DNA of 64,000 nucleotides from positions 15,252-79,251 of the forward strand of contig MFOZ01000019.1 in the NCBI GenBank assembly GCA_001784055.1, given 5' to 3'. Positions 17,092 to 26,274 of this stretch are shown one piece after another. The position numbers were made by a program, and so were the translations under genes. The notes below the pieces were generated by a model. The model searched no databases. It saw only the letters and a list, made by a program, of their open reading frames with translations, and was not told the origin of the DNA. The number at the start of each line of letters is the position of its first letter. Within the stretch, counting starts at the first letter, position 1. The stretch is from Candidatus Levybacteria bacterium RIFCSPLOWO2_01_FULL_42_15. GTDB lineage: Bacteria; Patescibacteriota; Microgenomatia; Levybacterales; UBA12049.

Positions 17092-17874
17092 CTACTTTCG
17101 CATTATTACACAGTAGCTATAGGCGAATCGGTCATCATGATCAAAAATATCGATAATAAAGCCAAACATATTGGTAGCAAAAAATATAAAAGGAGAAACC
17201 AAAAACAAAGCAATACGAATAATAATTGGCCCCTCGGCTATTTTTCTTATAACATAATGATTAATCATTGATGCAATGGTTGTACCGAAGTAAGAATATG
17301 TATAAATGCGTTCAATGGTAAAGCCAGTTCGTTTTGCTAAATATTGGTACCCGCCTTTAGTAAATCGATAGAAATCTTTTTCTATACCTCCATGATCTCT
17401 GTATAAAAATGGTGTACTCGTAATACAAAGACCACCTTTTTTTAATACTCGATAGGCTTCTGCAAAAAATTGTACCGGATCTTCGATGTGTTCCAAAACA
17501 GAATAATTATAATATACGTCAAATGAGTTTTTTTTAAATTGAAGGTCTAGCGCATTACATTCTACGTCGATTCTTGCTTTATCTTTAGCTTTTCCGTAAA
17601 GGATATGTGTTATCATTCCCAGTGATTCAATTATTCTTGCTTGTTTTGTGAAGTCTTCATCCCAACTGGAATAATCAGTAGCGATATATTCTTTTATCTT
17701 TTTATTTAATTGCAAAGCCCGTTCTTTTTTAACACAATTTCCGCAGCCGGTCTCAAGAACCCTTCCATAGAAATGTGAAATGAGTTCATCATTTTCCGCG
17801 TTTGCTTTTATCATACTAAGCCAATGTGGATAAAATGGGGTATTTACCAAAAGCGTAAAAACAACACGAAACAT
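17092..17874 (-). CDS. class I SAM-dependent methyltransferase
   Basis: This 260-residue protein has a Rossmann methyltransferase core: VLETGCGN near residue 39, IATDYSSW near residue 63 and the post-II motif YNYSVLEHIEDP near residue 117. A hydrophobic stretch near residues 215-240 suggests membrane association. It is first in the minus-strand operon with the deacetylase and formyltransferase and starts 6 bases after a perfect -10, which supports this start. The substrate is unknown; a sugar or lipid-linked glycan is likely. Confidence 0.8.
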   Translation of the reverse strand: MFRVVFTLLVNTPFYPHWLSMIKANAENDELISHFYGRVLETGCGNCVKKERALQLNKKIKEYIATDYSSWDEDFTKQARIIESLGMITHILYGKAKDKARIDVECNALDLQFKKNSFDVYYNYSVLEHIEDPVQFFAEAYRVLKKGGLCITSTPFLYRDHGGIEKDFYRFTKGGYQYLAKRTGFTIERIYTYSYFGTTIASMINHYVIRKIAEGPIIIRIALFLVSPFIFFATNMFGFIIDIFDHDDRFAYSYCVIMRK

Positions 17875-17880
17875 ATATCT

Positions 17881-17909
17881 ATTATATTTCTAAACGTATC
17901 TAATCGCAA
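17881..17909 (-). promoter_or_regulatory. promoter of the methyltransferase-deacetylase-formyltransferase operon
   Basis: Reading the minus strand, TTGCGA (17909-17904) and TATAAT (17886-17881) are separated by 17 bases. The -10 ends 6 bases before the ATG at 17874, so the first transcribed base should fall at the start codon (a leaderless mRNA). Confidence 0.6.
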
Positions 17910-17923
17910 CTTGCTCACTTTAA

Positions 17924-17932
17924 TGATACAAT
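17924..17932 (+). promoter_or_regulatory. extended -10 promoter of the aminotransferase operon
   Basis: TGATACAAT is an extended -10 with one mismatch, placed 32 bases before the ATG at 17965. A leader of about 25 bases would result. It is divergent from the promoter at 17881-17909. Confidence 0.4.
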
Positions 17933-17964
17933 TGGGTTTAAGTCAATGCAGTAGAATTGAAAAT

Positions 17965-19083
17965 ATGAAAAAAATAAACTTGTTCGAGCCATATTGGACG
18001 AATGAAGACCTCGATGCTGTAACAGGTGTAATTAAAAGCGGTTGGTGGAAAGAAGGACCGATTTGTGAAAAGTTGGAAGAAGAATTTTGTGCGTATACGA
18101 AAACAAAGTATGCCGTATCAGTAAATAGTGCTACTGTGGGACTGGACTTAATTTTTAAAGCATATGGTATTAAAAATGGAGAAGTAATTTTGCCCGCATT
18201 GACTTTTGTCGCTACAGGACTGATCCCCTTATATAACGATTGCAAGGTTATATTTGCTGATATAGATGAAGCAACACTGACAATTGACCCAAAAGATGTC
18301 GTGAAAAAAATAACTTCTAAAACAAAAGCAATTATCGTACAGCATCAATCCGGATACCCCGTAGATTTGGATAGTTTTGAGCAATTTAAAAAAAAAGGAA
18401 TTTTAGTAATTGAAGATGCGGCTCACGGCGCCGGAACTTTTTATAAGGGAGAGCATGTTGGTACCAGAAATCCTTCTGTTTTTTCATTCAATGTTGTAAA
18501 AAATATTGCAGCGTGTGAGGGGGGGATGGTTACGACAGATAATAAGGATATGGCAGAGAAAATGATGACCTTGCGATGGTTTGGTATAGATCAATTTGCC
18601 TGGAAAAAAGAAAAAAAGAAACATTTATGGGATTATTCCATCTCCATGGTTGGATATAAATATCATTTCAATGATATTTTTGCCTCACTTGCTCGTGTAC
18701 AATTAAAAAGGCTTAATAAAACAAATAAAAAAAGAAAAGAATTAGCTCAGAGGTATAATGATAATTTTTTAAATAGATCCCTTCCTGTAAGAATTTTACT
18801 TATCAATTCCCCGGATATAATTTCTTCTCGTCATCAATATATTATTCGGGTTGACGAGAAGCATAGGGATTCTTTAATTAATTGGTTGACAGACCATAAA
18901 ATAATATCAGGAGTACATTATAAACCGATAAACCTATATCCGATTTTTGGTGGACATGGACATACTCCTGTTACTGATAGGGAATGGGGAAAAATGGTAA
19001 CATTGCCTTTGCATCCGAAAATGACATTTGAAGATGTCGATCATGTTTGTGAAGTAATAGCTCGATATTTTAAGCAAAATTAG
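17965..19083 (+). CDS. DegT/DnrJ/EryC1/StrS aminotransferase
   Basis: This 372-residue PLP enzyme adds an amino group to a keto-sugar nucleotide. The opening INLFEPYWTNEDL and GWWKEGP are typical. The aspartate that binds the PLP ring lies in IEDAAHGAG near residue 154, and the Schiff-base lysine is in FNVVKN near residue 180. I chose the ATG at 17965; the longer frame from 17824 overlaps the divergent promoters. A NeuD/PglD-type acyltransferase follows two genes later, so the pair can make an N-acylated amino sugar. Confidence 0.87.
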   Translation: MKKINLFEPYWTNEDLDAVTGVIKSGWWKEGPICEKLEEEFCAYTKTKYAVSVNSATVGLDLIFKAYGIKNGEVILPALTFVATGLIPLYNDCKVIFADIDEATLTIDPKDVVKKITSKTKAIIVQHQSGYPVDLDSFEQFKKKGILVIEDAAHGAGTFYKGEHVGTRNPSVFSFNVVKNIAACEGGMVTTDNKDMAEKMMTLRWFGIDQFAWKKEKKKHLWDYSISMVGYKYHFNDIFASLARVQLKRLNKTNKKRKELAQRYNDNFLNRSLPVRILLINSPDIISSRHQYIIRVDEKHRDSLINWLTDHKIISGVHYKPINLYPIFGGHGHTPVTDREWGKMVTLPLHPKMTFEDVDHVCEVIARYFKQN

Positions 19084-19092
19084 TATTAGCTT

Positions 19093-20604
19093 GTGTTTTA
19101 TTTTGTTGGATTTATTATTCCATTGATTAGTTATTTGTTTCAGATTTATCCCCGCTTGATAAATCGCTACTTTGGCGTGGATGTTTGGTCTCGGATGCTT
19201 GAGGCCGATTTTATTCGAAGAAATGGGCACCGAGTTCCTATGCAAAAAATCAGCGATGGATTTATTTTGGAAGGATACTTTAATTATCCTCCTGTATTGC
19301 CTTGGCTCTTATCTTTTCTCTCAAAAAAAACGTTATTGGGCGTGCAGGGTTTTATCGCGCCGCTTTTTGATGTTATACAAAATATTTTAGTTTTTATTGC
19401 CATACTACAGTTAACTGGCAATATAGCTATCGCCGTACTGGGTCAAATTATCTATGCAACAATTCCTCTGGCTATCCTTGAGAATAGCTATTTAACTCCG
19501 CGATCGTTAGGTTATCTTACTTTTACTGTTGCATTTTACCCCTTAATTCTTTATTCCCTCGTACCCAATCCATTCTATCTTACCGTTGGGTTTATGTTTA
19601 CCGTACTCTGTTTTTTTACGCACAGATTTGCCACTCAATCACTTCTTTTTATGTGCGTATTTTTTTCTATCATAGATAGAAATCCTTTTTATCTCGCCGT
19701 TTTTTTTGGTGCTATGATTGTAGCAATTATCACAAGCCGTGGGTATTACCTGCGGGTTCTCGATGGACATATTGCAAATATTTACTTTTGGGTTTTAAAT
19801 TATAAACTACGATTTGCCCATCAGGTACGAGGTATAGTAAAGAAAAGACAGAAGTGGGATTTTGTAAGCTTAGTATATTTTGTTTTAGGAAAATTTACCC
19901 CAGTGACACTTATTGGGACAAATCTTTGGATTGTAGTCCCGGTATTTTTCCTTCTGGAGAAGCTATTCGGTTTTGGTATCATTCCACAAGAGATTCTTAT
20001 GGAACCGCTCTATTTTAAGATGTCTTTATGGGTACTATTTTGCTATGTTCTTGGAGCGCTTGTTTTATCCATTCCCTATCTTCAGCCTATTGGAGAAGGC
20101 CAGCGATATTTAGAAATGGCACTAGCTCCTACAGCAATAGTAGCAGCAGTGACATTTTCCCCCCTTTGGAGTACAGGCTATGCTGTTATTGCAACCGCTT
20201 GTTTTGTTCTCATACTTTGTACCAATATTGCTCTTACATTTATCTCGCAATGGATGGGGATAATCAATGACAAATATAGAAGCCTTCATAAAGACATGCG
20301 AGAAGTATTTGCATTTATTAATACGCTCAAACCAGCTTCCCGAATTCTCTGTATTCCTCACCAAATAACAACAATGGTTTTGTACAATACAAAAGCAAGC
20401 GTATTGGTAGATATTCAAACGGGGACGTTACAACGAATACGTGATGTTTACCCAATATTAAGAAGCTCCGTACAAGATATCGCTAAAAAGTATAATCTTA
20501 ATATGCTTATTCTCAAAAAATATTTTGCGTCCATGGAAGAACTTAAACTTGATAAGAAATCTTTGATTTTTGAAACAGAAGAAACACAGATATTTAAACT
20601 TTAG
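19093..20604 (+). CDS. polytopic membrane protein, putative GT-C glycosyltransferase
   Basis: This 503-residue protein has about ten hydrophobic segments. Early in the chain the soluble loop FGVDVWSRMLEADFIRRNG (residues about 25-43) has the acidic residues found in the first loop of GT-C enzymes, followed by YFNYPPVLPWL near residue 63, as in PMT-like proteins. The best start is a GTG at 19093, 9 bases after the aminotransferase stop; the next methionine lies past the first membrane segment. It probably uses a polyprenyl-linked sugar. A flippase or polymerase is the alternative. Confidence 0.6.
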   Translation: MFYFVGFIIPLISYLFQIYPRLINRYFGVDVWSRMLEADFIRRNGHRVPMQKISDGFILEGYFNYPPVLPWLLSFLSKKTLLGVQGFIAPLFDVIQNILVFIAILQLTGNIAIAVLGQIIYATIPLAILENSYLTPRSLGYLTFTVAFYPLILYSLVPNPFYLTVGFMFTVLCFFTHRFATQSLLFMCVFFSIIDRNPFYLAVFFGAMIVAIITSRGYYLRVLDGHIANIYFWVLNYKLRFAHQVRGIVKKRQKWDFVSLVYFVLGKFTPVTLIGTNLWIVVPVFFLLEKLFGFGIIPQEILMEPLYFKMSLWVLFCYVLGALVLSIPYLQPIGEGQRYLEMALAPTAIVAAVTFSPLWSTGYAVIATACFVLILCTNIALTFISQWMGIINDKYRSLHKDMREVFAFINTLKPASRILCIPHQITTMVLYNTKASVLVDIQTGTLQRIRDVYPILRSSVQDIAKKYNLNMLILKKYFASMEELKLDKKSLIFETEETQIFKL

Positions 20605-20605
20605 T

Positions 20606-21271
20606 ATGGATAAAACAAAGAAAGTAATAACGAAGGTTCTTATTCTCGGAACAGGAGGCATGTGTATTGATATTCTCGATATAATGAATGAGTTAGGTGG
20701 GTATACCTGTATTGGTTTTCTTGATGATGATAAGGAAAAATGGAATAAGGAATATCAAGGCGTACGTGTTTTAGGACCTCTCACAAAGGCCAAAGAGTTT
20801 GTTGATGCCTATTTTGTTAACGGTATTGGTAATGCAAGCAATTTTTTGCAGAAAAAAACAATTATCGATAGAACAGGAATTCCTGATGAAAAATTTCTAT
20901 CTCTTGTTCATCCCACAGCCAGTATATCAAAAAGGGCTTCAGTTGGAATGGGTACTGTGATATTTCAGCATGTTACTGTGGCATCAAATGCAAAAATTGG
21001 CAATCACGTTTTAATTATGGCCAATAGTGTGGTAAGTCATGATGTGATAGTGGGCGATTATACATATATAACAGGAGGTGCATGTATTTCTGGCTTGGTT
21101 ACCATCGGCAGATCATCCTATTTGGGAACAAACTGTTCAATTATTGGCAAAATTACCATTGGAGACAATGTGCTTATAGGTATGGGGAGCGTTGTGTTGA
21201 AAGATGTACCCTCGGATAGTGTATACGTAGGGAATCCTGCTAAATTTTTACGGAAAATAAATAACATGTAA
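20606..21271 (+). CDS. NeuD/PglD-type sugar acyltransferase
   Basis: This 221-residue acyltransferase has the two-part form of the PglD/NeuD family. The N-terminal Rossmann-like domain (VLILGTGG near residue 10, FLDDD near 37) binds the nucleotide sugar, and a hexapeptide-repeat beta-helix runs from about residue 95. The catalytic histidine is in VSHDV near residue 144 and the C-terminal VYVGNPAKFL is typical. The ATG at 20606 follows the previous stop by one base. Together with the aminotransferase at 17965 it should acetylate a 4-amino sugar nucleotide. Confidence 0.85.
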   Translation: MDKTKKVITKVLILGTGGMCIDILDIMNELGGYTCIGFLDDDKEKWNKEYQGVRVLGPLTKAKEFVDAYFVNGIGNASNFLQKKTIIDRTGIPDEKFLSLVHPTASISKRASVGMGTVIFQHVTVASNAKIGNHVLIMANSVVSHDVIVGDYTYITGGACISGLVTIGRSSYLGTNCSIIGKITIGDNVLIGMGSVVLKDVPSDSVYVGNPAKFLRKINNM

Positions 21272-21340
21272 TAGGATATCTGAATGATTCTGTGAGATGC
21301 TTGTGTATTGCAGGGAGAAAGTTGAGGATTGGAGGAAATA

Positions 21341-21961
21341 TTAATTTTTTACGGCCATAGCAATAAGTTCATCAATAGGTTTATTATACCAGCTGCTTTG
21401 TTTATATTCCTTAATTTTGTTAGGGGAGAAGCGGAATTTTATTAATTTTGCCGGAACCCCGCCATAAATCCCAAATTCTTGCGTAAGTCCCTTTACTAAG
21501 GAGTGTGTGCCAATCCCTCCACCATTTTTTATCGTACTGCCTCCTATTACGCTTACATTCTCGCCAATCCAAACATCTTTTTCTATTTTCGTATAGCCAT
21601 AGTAAACTCTTTCTTTATTGCGCAGAGCTTTTTGCTTACTTTTTTTCAGGAGAATATAGAAGCTAAATGTTGAGAAACGATTATAATTGTGACCGTACGG
21701 CAAAACCTTAAAATCAGCACCGATAGATGTGAATTTATCAATAGAAACATTGGAAATTTTAGCATCCCGTCCAAGAATTGAATATTCCTCGAGAATTACA
21801 TTTGGTCCTATCCACGAATTACATCCCACTCTCGCATTTTTTTTTATTGTAACAGTGAATATGTCTATCAGGCATCCTCCGCGAATCATAGCTCCCGGAT
21901 ATCGTATCCAATAAACCGGCATTAATATCCACCCAAGTATATTAGCAACTGTTTTTTCCAT
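21341..21961 (-). CDS. hexapeptide-repeat acyltransferase
   Basis: This is a left-handed beta-helix acyltransferase of the CatB/maltose-acetyltransferase type, with repeats such as IGPNVI, IEKDVWIGENVSVIGG and a C-terminal GGVPAKLI motif near residue 175. I place the start at the ATG at 21961 (206 residues): a promoter with a near-perfect -35/-10 ends at 21979, which would put the upstream in-frame ATG at 21976 ahead of the transcript. The enzyme probably acetylates a glycan sugar. It stands alone between convergent and divergent neighbours. Confidence 0.72.
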   Translation of the reverse strand: MEKTVANILGWILMPVYWIRYPGAMIRGGCLIDIFTVTIKKNARVGCNSWIGPNVILEEYSILGRDAKISNVSIDKFTSIGADFKVLPYGHNYNRFSTFSFYILLKKSKQKALRNKERVYYGYTKIEKDVWIGENVSVIGGSTIKNGGGIGTHSLVKGLTQEFGIYGGVPAKLIKFRFSPNKIKEYKQSSWYNKPIDELIAMAVKN

Positions 21962-21978
21962 AAATCTAATTACCATAA

Positions 21979-22007
21979 ATTATAAGATAAAGAGCTTATG
22001 CTGGCAA
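21979..22007 (-). promoter_or_regulatory. promoter of the hexapeptide acyltransferase
   Basis: On the minus strand TTGCCA (22007-22002) and TATAAT (21984-21979) are 17 bases apart. Transcription would begin near 21972, between two in-frame ATGs, and so favours the ATG at 21961 as the start. Confidence 0.55.
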
Positions 22008-22082
22008 GTATTTGTTTTTTTTGCAATTTGTATAATAATAGTGTATAAAAATGAAAGTAAAATTTTTATATCTAATTTATTT

Positions 22083-22175
22083 ATGTTAAATTCTAATAAA
22101 AATGAAAACCCATTTGTATTAATAATGACTCTTTCCTATTGGGGATTAAGACCAAAAATTTTCCGCGGTTTTTAA
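22083..22175 (+). pseudogene. N-terminal remnant of a GT2 glycosyltransferase
   Basis: Thirty codons from ATG 22083 to TAA 22175 encode NENPFVLIMTLSYWGLRPK and a few more residues. They align with residues of the intact GT2 gene at 10520 (SDNPLVSIIIPLHWGLKPENF): the WGL-R/K-P core and flanking residues are the same. The rest of the glycosyltransferase is missing in every frame, and the 817-residue membrane protein begins 12 bases downstream. It looks like a gene cut off by recombination rather than a functional small peptide. Confidence 0.6.
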
Positions 22176-22187
22176 TGGAGAAAGATA

Positions 22188-24641
22188 ATGCTTAATATAA
22201 AACAAGGTATAAAAAATCATAAAATTATTATTGCAATGGCGCTCGTTCTCTTTTCTATCCCTTTCTTTTGGCTAAAGCCGGGAGAAATAGATATGGGAGG
22301 AGACGGGGGAAGTCTGTATTTTTATGATCCTATTAATTTCATAAAGCACTCTGCCATATTCGAAAGTCTTCCATTTGGGACAGGAGTAATAGATACGCAA
22401 TTTTATTACTTGCCTTTCGTAACTCTCATCACGCTTCTAAAAATTTTTTTGTCATCGCATCTTTTAAGCATTCTGCATAATAGTACGAAGTTGGTTGTTG
22501 GTTTTCTTTCCATATATGGCATTATGAAAGTGTTGCTTTCTTTCTCAAGGGAGAAAAATGCTCTTTTACGAGAAAAATTTAAAAAAATAGAAATCGTTAG
22601 CATTCTTACAGGTATTTTTTATATATTTTTACCGGTACTTACGATGGATGATAGGTATGTTAATCCTCTGTCAATCCATGACCAGGTATTTTTAAATCCT
22701 CTTATATTTTATCTGATGTTAAAGTTTATTCTTACAGAAAAATGGAAATATCTCGTAATTGCATTAGGGGTTAGTCTGATTCTTTCTCATAATTTTTATA
22801 TTGCCTCTCCATCTCTTTATGCATTTTATCCTTTCGCGTTTTTATTTCTCGTTCTTTATGTCAGAATTATATTAAAAAGAACATTACCAATAAAAAGGAT
22901 AATAGTAGGGGTAGTTTTCTTTATTTTTCTGCATTTTTTTCATTTGTGGCCTGAGATAGCAAACTTATTTAATTCGGGGTCCAACATCAATGTTCGAATA
23001 TTTAGCAAAGAAGCATACAAACAACAGACGCAGTATTTCTACGGCGTTATTCATATTGCAAGTCTTGCAAAAAGCATACTTTTGCCTTCAATTTCAGGAG
23101 GCGCGTGGTTGATTTTTGTCTTCATTAGTCCCCTTATTATCTTATTAGGTTTTTTGAAGAACAGGTTTAGGTCAAGACTATTTTTGCTTACAGGATTATT
23201 TTTCTTAATTACGCTTTTTCTTATTTCGGCAAAAATTTCTTACACGAGTATAAAACTGTACGAAATGTTTTTTTTATATATACCGGGATTTGGTATGTTT
23301 CGGAATTTTTATATCCAATGGATATATGTATTTGCATTTTTTTACACGCTTATGTTCGGACAAGCGCTTTATTTAATTTACTCCTCACTTGATAATAAAA
23401 AAGTTAATCTTATTTCTCTAATGTTGGCGATCTATCTTATTGGTAGCGCTTGGCTATTTATAAACGGTCATCAATTTAATCCTCCTTATGTTGATTCAGA
23501 TAATGTGAGAAGACATCTCGTTATGGATCCCGAATATGAAAAGATGCTTGAGTTTATCCGAAATGTACCATATGATGGTAAATTACTTCAATTTCCCTTT
23601 AATGATTTTAATCATCAGGTTGTTCATGGAATAGGTGATGGTGCGTATATTGGCGCCACATCAATAGGACAACTTACGGGAGTTAAGGATTTTTCAGGTT
23701 ATTGGCATACGGCTCCATATAGCCAGGCATTTCTTGAGTCAAGTAAAAAAAAGGATTACGAAACATTAATAAAAATCCTTGGGCTTTTAAATATCCGTTA
23801 TATTTTTTATAATTCTGATCCAAGAGTTTACGATACTACTTTCACCGGCCGACCGTTTACTTACGTAAGGCAATTTCTTCCTTCGACTCAAAAGGATTAT
23901 AAGGAGTTTATAAAACCATTGGTAGGGGAGAAACTGTTTGAAGCTGGTTCTTATAGTCTCTATTTAACAAAAAAAGAATCATATATTCCTCAGATGTATA
24001 TTCCTAAAGTATCAATGGCTTACAAACACAATCCAAAGTACGATAGGTATTATGAAGGAGCATCTTCCTTTATTTTAAATAATAAACAAGATGAGAAAAG
24101 AGTGGCTTATATAGAAAAGAACGATTGTAGCGGTAAGCCTTTCCTGCAAACCTTTTGTGAAAGAAATGTTTTCTATGAGGGAGCGATGCCAAAAATATAT
24201 TTTAAAAAAATTAATCCAACAAAATATAAAGTTACAATTTCAGATATACAAAATCCATTCCTTTTAGTTTTTTCAGATACTTTTAATCGCAATTGGAAAC
24301 TTTTTATTGGCAAAAACAATCCCTTAGAAGAATCCAACGCAAAAATATATTTCAATGGTGAGATTAGAGAGGAAAAGTCTGAGAATATTTTTATTGATAA
24401 AAAAACTTTTGAAACAATCGGATTGAAAAATATACCTGAAGAACAACATTTTTCCGTGAACGGTTTTGCAAATGCTTGGTATGTACATCCAAAAGATATT
24501 GATATGCAACGAGAGGCGACCTTTATAGTAGAGATGATTGATCAGCGGTCATTTTATTCTGCGCTTCTGTTATCCTTGATTGCACTTTGTGGGTTTTTTA
24601 TTTGGGGAATTGTCCTTCTTCTAAGAAAACTTTTAATTTAG
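22188..24641 (+). CDS. large polytopic membrane protein, putative GT-C/YfhO-like glycosyltransferase
   Basis: This 817-residue protein has about 12 membrane segments in residues 1-425, a large soluble part (about 430-785) and a final hydrophobic helix at about 788-812. The first outer loop holds IDMGGDGGSLYFYDP near residue 35, an acidic loop in the place where GT-C enzymes have their catalytic acid. The layout (membrane core, long soluble tail, last anchor) resembles large GT-C and YfhO-type proteins. A good Shine-Dalgarno (GGAG, 10 bases before ATG) is present, unlike most genes here. The function is inferred only from topology. Confidence 0.55.
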   Translation: MLNIKQGIKNHKIIIAMALVLFSIPFFWLKPGEIDMGGDGGSLYFYDPINFIKHSAIFESLPFGTGVIDTQFYYLPFVTLITLLKIFLSSHLLSILHNSTKLVVGFLSIYGIMKVLLSFSREKNALLREKFKKIEIVSILTGIFYIFLPVLTMDDRYVNPLSIHDQVFLNPLIFYLMLKFILTEKWKYLVIALGVSLILSHNFYIASPSLYAFYPFAFLFLVLYVRIILKRTLPIKRIIVGVVFFIFLHFFHLWPEIANLFNSGSNINVRIFSKEAYKQQTQYFYGVIHIASLAKSILLPSISGGAWLIFVFISPLIILLGFLKNRFRSRLFLLTGLFFLITLFLISAKISYTSIKLYEMFFLYIPGFGMFRNFYIQWIYVFAFFYTLMFGQALYLIYSSLDNKKVNLISLMLAIYLIGSAWLFINGHQFNPPYVDSDNVRRHLVMDPEYEKMLEFIRNVPYDGKLLQFPFNDFNHQVVHGIGDGAYIGATSIGQLTGVKDFSGYWHTAPYSQAFLESSKKKDYETLIKILGLLNIRYIFYNSDPRVYDTTFTGRPFTYVRQFLPSTQKDYKEFIKPLVGEKLFEAGSYSLYLTKKESYIPQMYIPKVSMAYKHNPKYDRYYEGASSFILNNKQDEKRVAYIEKNDCSGKPFLQTFCERNVFYEGAMPKIYFKKINPTKYKVTISDIQNPFLLVFSDTFNRNWKLFIGKNNPLEESNAKIYFNGEIREEKSENIFIDKKTFETIGLKNIPEEQHFSVNGFANAWYVHPKDIDMQREATFIVEMIDQRSFYSALLLSLIALCGFFIWGIVLLLRKLLI

Positions 24642-24741
24642 ATTGACATCGTTTAAAAACTTTCTCTACGCTTGAGCGAATCATTCATTAGGTATGACTT
24701 CTCTTTCCTTATTAATGAATATAGTATATATGTAAATATTT

Positions 24742-24909
24742 ATGTCCGAAAAAATACCTTCAAGTAAAGTGTTTGCTTGGAAGAAAATTTTAGTCATGGG
24801 TGGCAGTGGGTTTGTTAGTAAGCATGTAGTAAGAAAATTAAAAGGAAGAGGCGTGAAGGAAAAAATCTATTGCAAGTTGATAGAAAAAAGGTATAATTGC
24901 AATAGTTAA
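24742..24909 (+). pseudogene. truncated N-terminus of a sugar-nucleotide epimerase (SDR)
   Basis: Fifty-five codons encode KKILVMGGSGFVSKHVVRKLKGRGV (shown in part: KKILVMGGSGF at residues 14-24), the opening Rossmann strand, glycine loop and first helix of a GDP-fucose-synthase-like SDR. The usual TGGAGFLGS reads MGGSGFVSK, losing the last glycine. The frame then runs into unrelated sequence and stops one base before the next gene. The catalytic part is absent, so this is a gene fragment. Confidence 0.65.
24870..24897 (+). promoter_or_regulatory. promoter of the small membrane protein gene
   Basis: TTGCAA (24870-24875) and TATAAT (24892-24897) are separated by 16 bases and lie inside the tail of the SDR remnant. 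The -10 ends 13 bases before the ATG at 24911, giving a leader of roughly 6 bases. Confidence 0.5.
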
Positions 24910-24910
24910 T

Positions 24911-25282
24911 ATGGTAAAGATTGAAAATAAATTTGATGTGATAAGTGTAAATAAAAGATTTCAAATCGCACTCCTATTGCTTTTTTTTGCCGGATTTATT
25001 TATGATGTGTTTTTCATAGTTCCTGCTTTTACCTTAGTATCGGATATACGGTTATTTTCGCTTTTATTGCTCTGGATTTTTCTTAGTAAAATATCGGGTT
25101 TTAACAGTATGGCAACACTGAAGGTGCTCGTGGGTTTCCTCTTGGTGATGTTCTTCCTCTTTATTTCTTCTCAAACAAATCCTGTTGTAGAAAGAGTAGG
25201 ATCGTGGGTTTATATGTTTTTACTAATGGCAATTATTCAACAGCTTTCTGAATCAAGAAAACGAGTCTCTCGACAAAAGTAA
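24911..25282 (+). CDS. small membrane protein, function unknown
   Basis: This 123-residue protein has about four hydrophobic segments (roughly residues 18-39, 44-60, 66-84 and 92-107) and a basic C-terminal tail (ESRKRVSRQK). I do not recognise a family with certainty. Small multi-span proteins often sit next to polyprenyl-phosphate GT2 enzymes, and such an enzyme follows 65 bases downstream. The gene has a plausible promoter, which argues that it is real although it lies next to gene debris. Confidence 0.55.
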   Translation: MVKIENKFDVISVNKRFQIALLLLFFAGFIYDVFFIVPAFTLVSDIRLFSLLLLWIFLSKISGFNSMATLKVLVGFLLVMFFLFISSQTNPVVERVGSWVYMFLLMAIIQQLSESRKRVSRQK

Positions 25283-25347
25283 CATGGTTTTATCTTCTGA
25301 AAATGTAACTGCGAAATGGCACAATTCTAGAGCTATATAGCCTATAT

Positions 25348-26274
25348 ATGATAAGTGTTGTTATTTCAGTTTACAACGAGGCAGAAAGCTTACATATCTT
25401 TTATGAACATCTTATACAAATAATAAAAATCTTAGATGAGCCATATGAAATTATCTTTATTGATGATGGATCAACCGATGGATCGTTTGAACTACTAAAG
25501 CAAATAGCGCAGAAGGATCGCCATGTGAGATTTTTTTCATTTAGAAAAAATCAAGGGAAGGCAGAAGCTTTAACGTTGGGTTTTCAAAAAGCAAGGGGTG
25601 ACTATATTGTCACTCTTGATGCGGATTTGCAGGATAAGCCTTCCGAAATTCCAAGGCTTTTAGAAAAGGTGGAAGAGGGATGGGATGTGGTGTGCGGGTG
25701 GAGGAAAAATCGTAGGGACTCTTTTTCTAAAGTTATTTCTTCAAAAATTTTTAATAAGATCGCCTCGTTTTTCTGGCAATTACAGCTTCATGATTATAAC
25801 TGCGGCTTAAAAGCATACGCCAAAGATGCGGCAAAAAGTTTGCATCTATATGGGGGGATGCATCGATTCATTCCGCTTCTTGCATTCCAGAATGGTTTTC
25901 GTGTATGCGAAATTCCTGTAGTTCACCAAAAGAGAAGATATGGGAAGTCGAAGTATGGATTTTCAAAAATTTTCAAAGATATTCCAGACATATTTACCAT
26001 GCTTTTTTTAGTACGCTATAGTAGTAGACCGCTTCATTTTTTTGGAATGATTGGAGGAATTCTGCTCTTTATCGGATTTTCTATTTTAGGTTATCTTAGT
26101 ATAATTTGGTTTCAGGGTGAGTCAATAGGAAGAAGACCCCTCTTGTTTTTGGGCATGCTTCTTGTCTTAGGCGGGTTTCAAGTTTTTTTTACAGGGTTTT
26201 TAGCAGATCTTATGATTAGCTTATTTAATAAAGGTAAACAGGAATTTCCCTTAAAATACTCAAACGGTGAGTAG
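25348..26274 (+). CDS. GT2 polyprenyl-phosphate glycosyltransferase (DPM1/ArnC-like)
   Basis: This 308-residue GT-A enzyme is of the dolichyl/undecaprenyl-phosphate hexose synthase type: VVISVYNEAE (residues 3-12), IFIDDGSTDGS near residue 36, the metal-binding DADLQD near residue 91, and two C-terminal membrane helices (about 233-255 and 265-288). It loads a sugar on the lipid carrier used by GT-C enzymes such as those at 22188 and 33479. Its last 15 bases overlap the end of the convergent methyltransferase gene. Confidence 0.87.
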   Translation: MISVVISVYNEAESLHIFYEHLIQIIKILDEPYEIIFIDDGSTDGSFELLKQIAQKDRHVRFFSFRKNQGKAEALTLGFQKARGDYIVTLDADLQDKPSEIPRLLEKVEEGWDVVCGWRKNRRDSFSKVISSKIFNKIASFFWQLQLHDYNCGLKAYAKDAAKSLHLYGGMHRFIPLLAFQNGFRVCEIPVVHQKRRYGKSKYGFSKIFKDIPDIFTMLFLVRYSSRPLHFFGMIGGILLFIGFSILGYLSIIWFQGESIGRRPLLFLGMLLVLGGFQVFFTGFLADLMISLFNKGKQEFPLKYSNGE

